In this document: in pieces, positions 6,356 to 7,676 of the stretch
How positions within the stretch are numbered: position 1 is the stretch's first letter
Layout of the letters: each line of letters starts with the position of its first letter
Assembly (NCBI GenBank): GCA_964598695.1
Contig: CAZRDB010000223.1
Location: 1 to 7,676, forward strand
Length of the DNA stretch: 7,676 bases
Source of the DNA: CAZRDB01 sp964598695
GTDB taxonomy: Bacteria > Armatimonadota > Zipacnadia > UBA1398
Reading direction: 5' to 3'
Position numbers and translations under genes: made by a program
The notes under the pieces: model-generated
What the model saw: only the letters and a program-made list of their open reading frames with translations
The model's database searches: none
What the model was told of the DNA's origin: nothing

Positions 6356-7676
6356 TGCGGGCCCCCTTCCCGGGGCGGAAGCAGCGCCTCGGCCGCCTCC
6401 AGGGCCGGATCGACCAGCGGAGGACGATCCTCGCCCGGCTCCGGCCCCACGTCCTCGGTCGTCGGGCTCGACCACGAGGGGAAGCCGGAGTTGAAGAGGA
6501 GCAGCGTATCCGACGACGGATCGGCGAGATCGAGCGCGTAGGTCCGCGTCCCCGATCGGTAGACGAGGCGCGTGCTGTACGGCATGAAGGCCAGCGCGCT
6601 GAGATCGGGCGCGTTCGGGTGGGTGCGGCCGTCCAGCACGAGCTGCGGCTCCCCGATCTCCCCGGGCGCCGCCAGCATCCACAGCTCGTCCCACGACTGG
6701 TTGCGGCTCGCCTGCCGGTGGATCGTGCAGAGGATCTGGGTGCCCTCCGGCGACCACAGAAGCTCCGACGGGCCGGCCTCCTCCGAGCTGGTGAGCTGGC
6801 TCACCTCGGCCAGCCGGCCGTCGCCCACGTAGACCTCCCCGCGGAGCGCCAGGGCGATCCGCGCGCCGTCGGCCGAGAAGGCCGCGTCCGTCGCCCCCGC
6901 GACCGTGCGGACGAGCCGGGCCTCGCCTGACTCCTCGATCTCCACCAGGGAGGCGCCCTCGCGGGTTAGCGCCACGATCCGGTCCTCGGTCGGGCTCACC
7001 CGGAGGCCGTAGCAGTCCGGCAGCAGCACCTCCGGCGCCCTGCCGCCCTCGGCCGAAGCCAGGAGCGAGACGCTCGAGTGGCCGCCCCACCGGGCAAGGA
7101 AGGTCACCCACCGGCCCGAGGCCAGCACGCGCGCCTCCCGCAGCTCGACGGGTTGGCGCAGGCCCAGAGCCTGGCTGACGTCGGCGGGGGTGGCGATCTT
7201 CCCTTTCGGCTCGCCGTCCGGCGTGCGGCGCCAGAGGGCGCCCGCCTCCCAGAGGCAAAGGCTCCGGGAGTCGGCGAACCAGGCCGGCGCCTCGGTCGAG
7301 ACCGGCTGCTCGAGACTGGCCACCTCGGTCGGCACGCTGCCGTCGGCGTTCGCGATCACGAGCTTGGCGTCGCTCACGTAGGCCATCATGCGGCGGGGCG
7401 AGAGGTTGGCGACCACCTTCAGCTCGTCGCCCTCGCGCACGGAGACCACTGCGGAGTAGGGCTCGTACCCGGGCTTCACGAAGGTCACGCGGAGCTGCCG
7501 GGGCTCGGGTCCGGCCTCGAAGATCTCGATCCGCTTCGGTGTGACGCCCTTCTCCCAGTTGTCGGGGGACATCGGGTGGCCCATGAGGATCTTGGCCCCG
7601 TCCGGCTCGGAGACGCAGAAGACCCAGGCCTTGGCCTTGGTCGCGCCCTCGGCCGGCTTGGGGGCCGTCTGGCCCG
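6352..7676 (-). CDS. PEGA and WD40-like beta-propeller protein, N-terminus beyond window
   Basis: 440 residues are visible and the frame is open to the right edge. The first ATG (7584) falls inside the PEGA domain, so the true start lies outside the window. Visible residues 14-92 form the PEGA domain (KAWVFCVSEPDGAKIL, KGVTPKRIEI, VTFVKPGYEPY, VVSVREGDELKVV). Degenerate propeller repeats follow: AWFADSRSLCLW (130), RVSPTEDRIVAL (225), AFSADGARIALA (265), LWSPEGTQILCT (306) and AFMPYSTRLVY (362). The protein ends in an acidic, Pro-rich tail (PTTEDVGPEPGEDRPP) and lacks the extra C-terminal domain of its downstream partner. An N-terminal signal peptide is expected but not visible. It overlaps the next gene by 4 bp, so the two are almost certainly translated from one mRNA. 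It is probably exported; the ligand is unknown. Confidence 0.87.
   Translation of the reverse strand, partial: GQTAPKPAEGATKAKAWVFCVSEPDGAKILMGHPMSPDNWEKGVTPKRIEIFEAGPEPRQLRVTFVKPGYEPYSAVVSVREGDELKVVANLSPRRMMAYVSDAKLVIANADGSVPTEVASLEQPVSTEAPAWFADSRSLCLWEAGALWRRTPDGEPKGKIATPADVSQALGLRQPVELREARVLASGRWVTFLARWGGHSSVSLLASAEGGRAPEVLLPDCYGLRVSPTEDRIVALTREGASLVEIEESGEARLVRTVAGATDAAFSADGARIALALRGEVYVGDGRLAEVSQLTSSEEAGPSELLWSPEGTQILCTIHRQASRNQSWDELWMLAAPGEIGEPQLVLDGRTHPNAPDLSALAFMPYSTRLVYRSGTRTYALDLADPSSDTLLLFNSGFPSWSSPTTEDVGPEPGEDRPPLVDPALEAAEALLPPREGGPQ
6362..6368 (-). promoter_or_regulatory. Ribosome-binding site supporting the GTG start
   Basis: On the minus strand this reads AAGGGGG, 6 nt before the GTG at 6355. 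It lies inside the last codons of the upstream gene. Together with the signal peptide that begins exactly there, it decides this start over the longer open frame that extends to 7258. Confidence 0.55.

Overview
The window is very GC-rich bacterial DNA (by eye around 70% G+C, with strong G/C preference at third codon positions), almost entirely coding. It holds six protein genes, two of them cut by the window edges. No rRNA, tRNA, CRISPR array, transposase or phage gene was seen. The large DUF6785/DUF6784-type membrane protein, TPM-domain proteins and PEGA/beta-propeller proteins suggest a free-living Gram-negative-type bacterium from a group such as Armatimonadota, Planctomycetota or a related uncultured phylum. 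This is inferred from family distribution and cannot be settled from the window.

Left block (1-3539, minus strand): three closely packed genes, probably one operon. In transcription order they are a 664-aa polytopic membrane protein resembling oligopeptide-transporter-like DUF6785/6784 proteins, a secreted and then membrane-anchored TPM-domain protein that starts directly after the preceding stop codon (TAGATG), and a second TPM-like protein interrupted by two membrane segments. The last has a non-ATG start and runs off the left edge.

Middle (3540-4598): a 129-bp divergent intergenic region separates the membrane-protein operon from a plus-strand gene for a membrane-anchored zinc metallopeptidase of the gluzincin type (HEFAH plus a downstream Glu). 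The intergenic region carries a perfect 10-bp inverted repeat, a 12-bp GC palindrome and a possible -10 element so close to the peptidase ATG that the mRNA may be leaderless.

Right block (4583-7676, minus strand): two tandem genes with the same plan, a PEGA domain followed by WD40-like/PD40 beta-propeller repeats. They overlap by 4 bp (GTGA). The downstream one is complete, has a signal peptide, and ends in an extra alpha/beta domain. The upstream one is cut by the right edge. This block converges on the peptidase gene and the coding regions overlap tail-to-tail by 16 bp.

All six products look membrane-bound or exported, so the locus is best read as envelope functions: a putative transporter with TPM partners, a periplasmic or surface peptidase, and a pair of exported propeller proteins. 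No element here amounts to a demonstrated new system. The most unusual items are the transporter-TPM-TPM cassette, the paired PEGA-propellers with a shared lengthened PEGA loop, and the intergenic inverted repeat.
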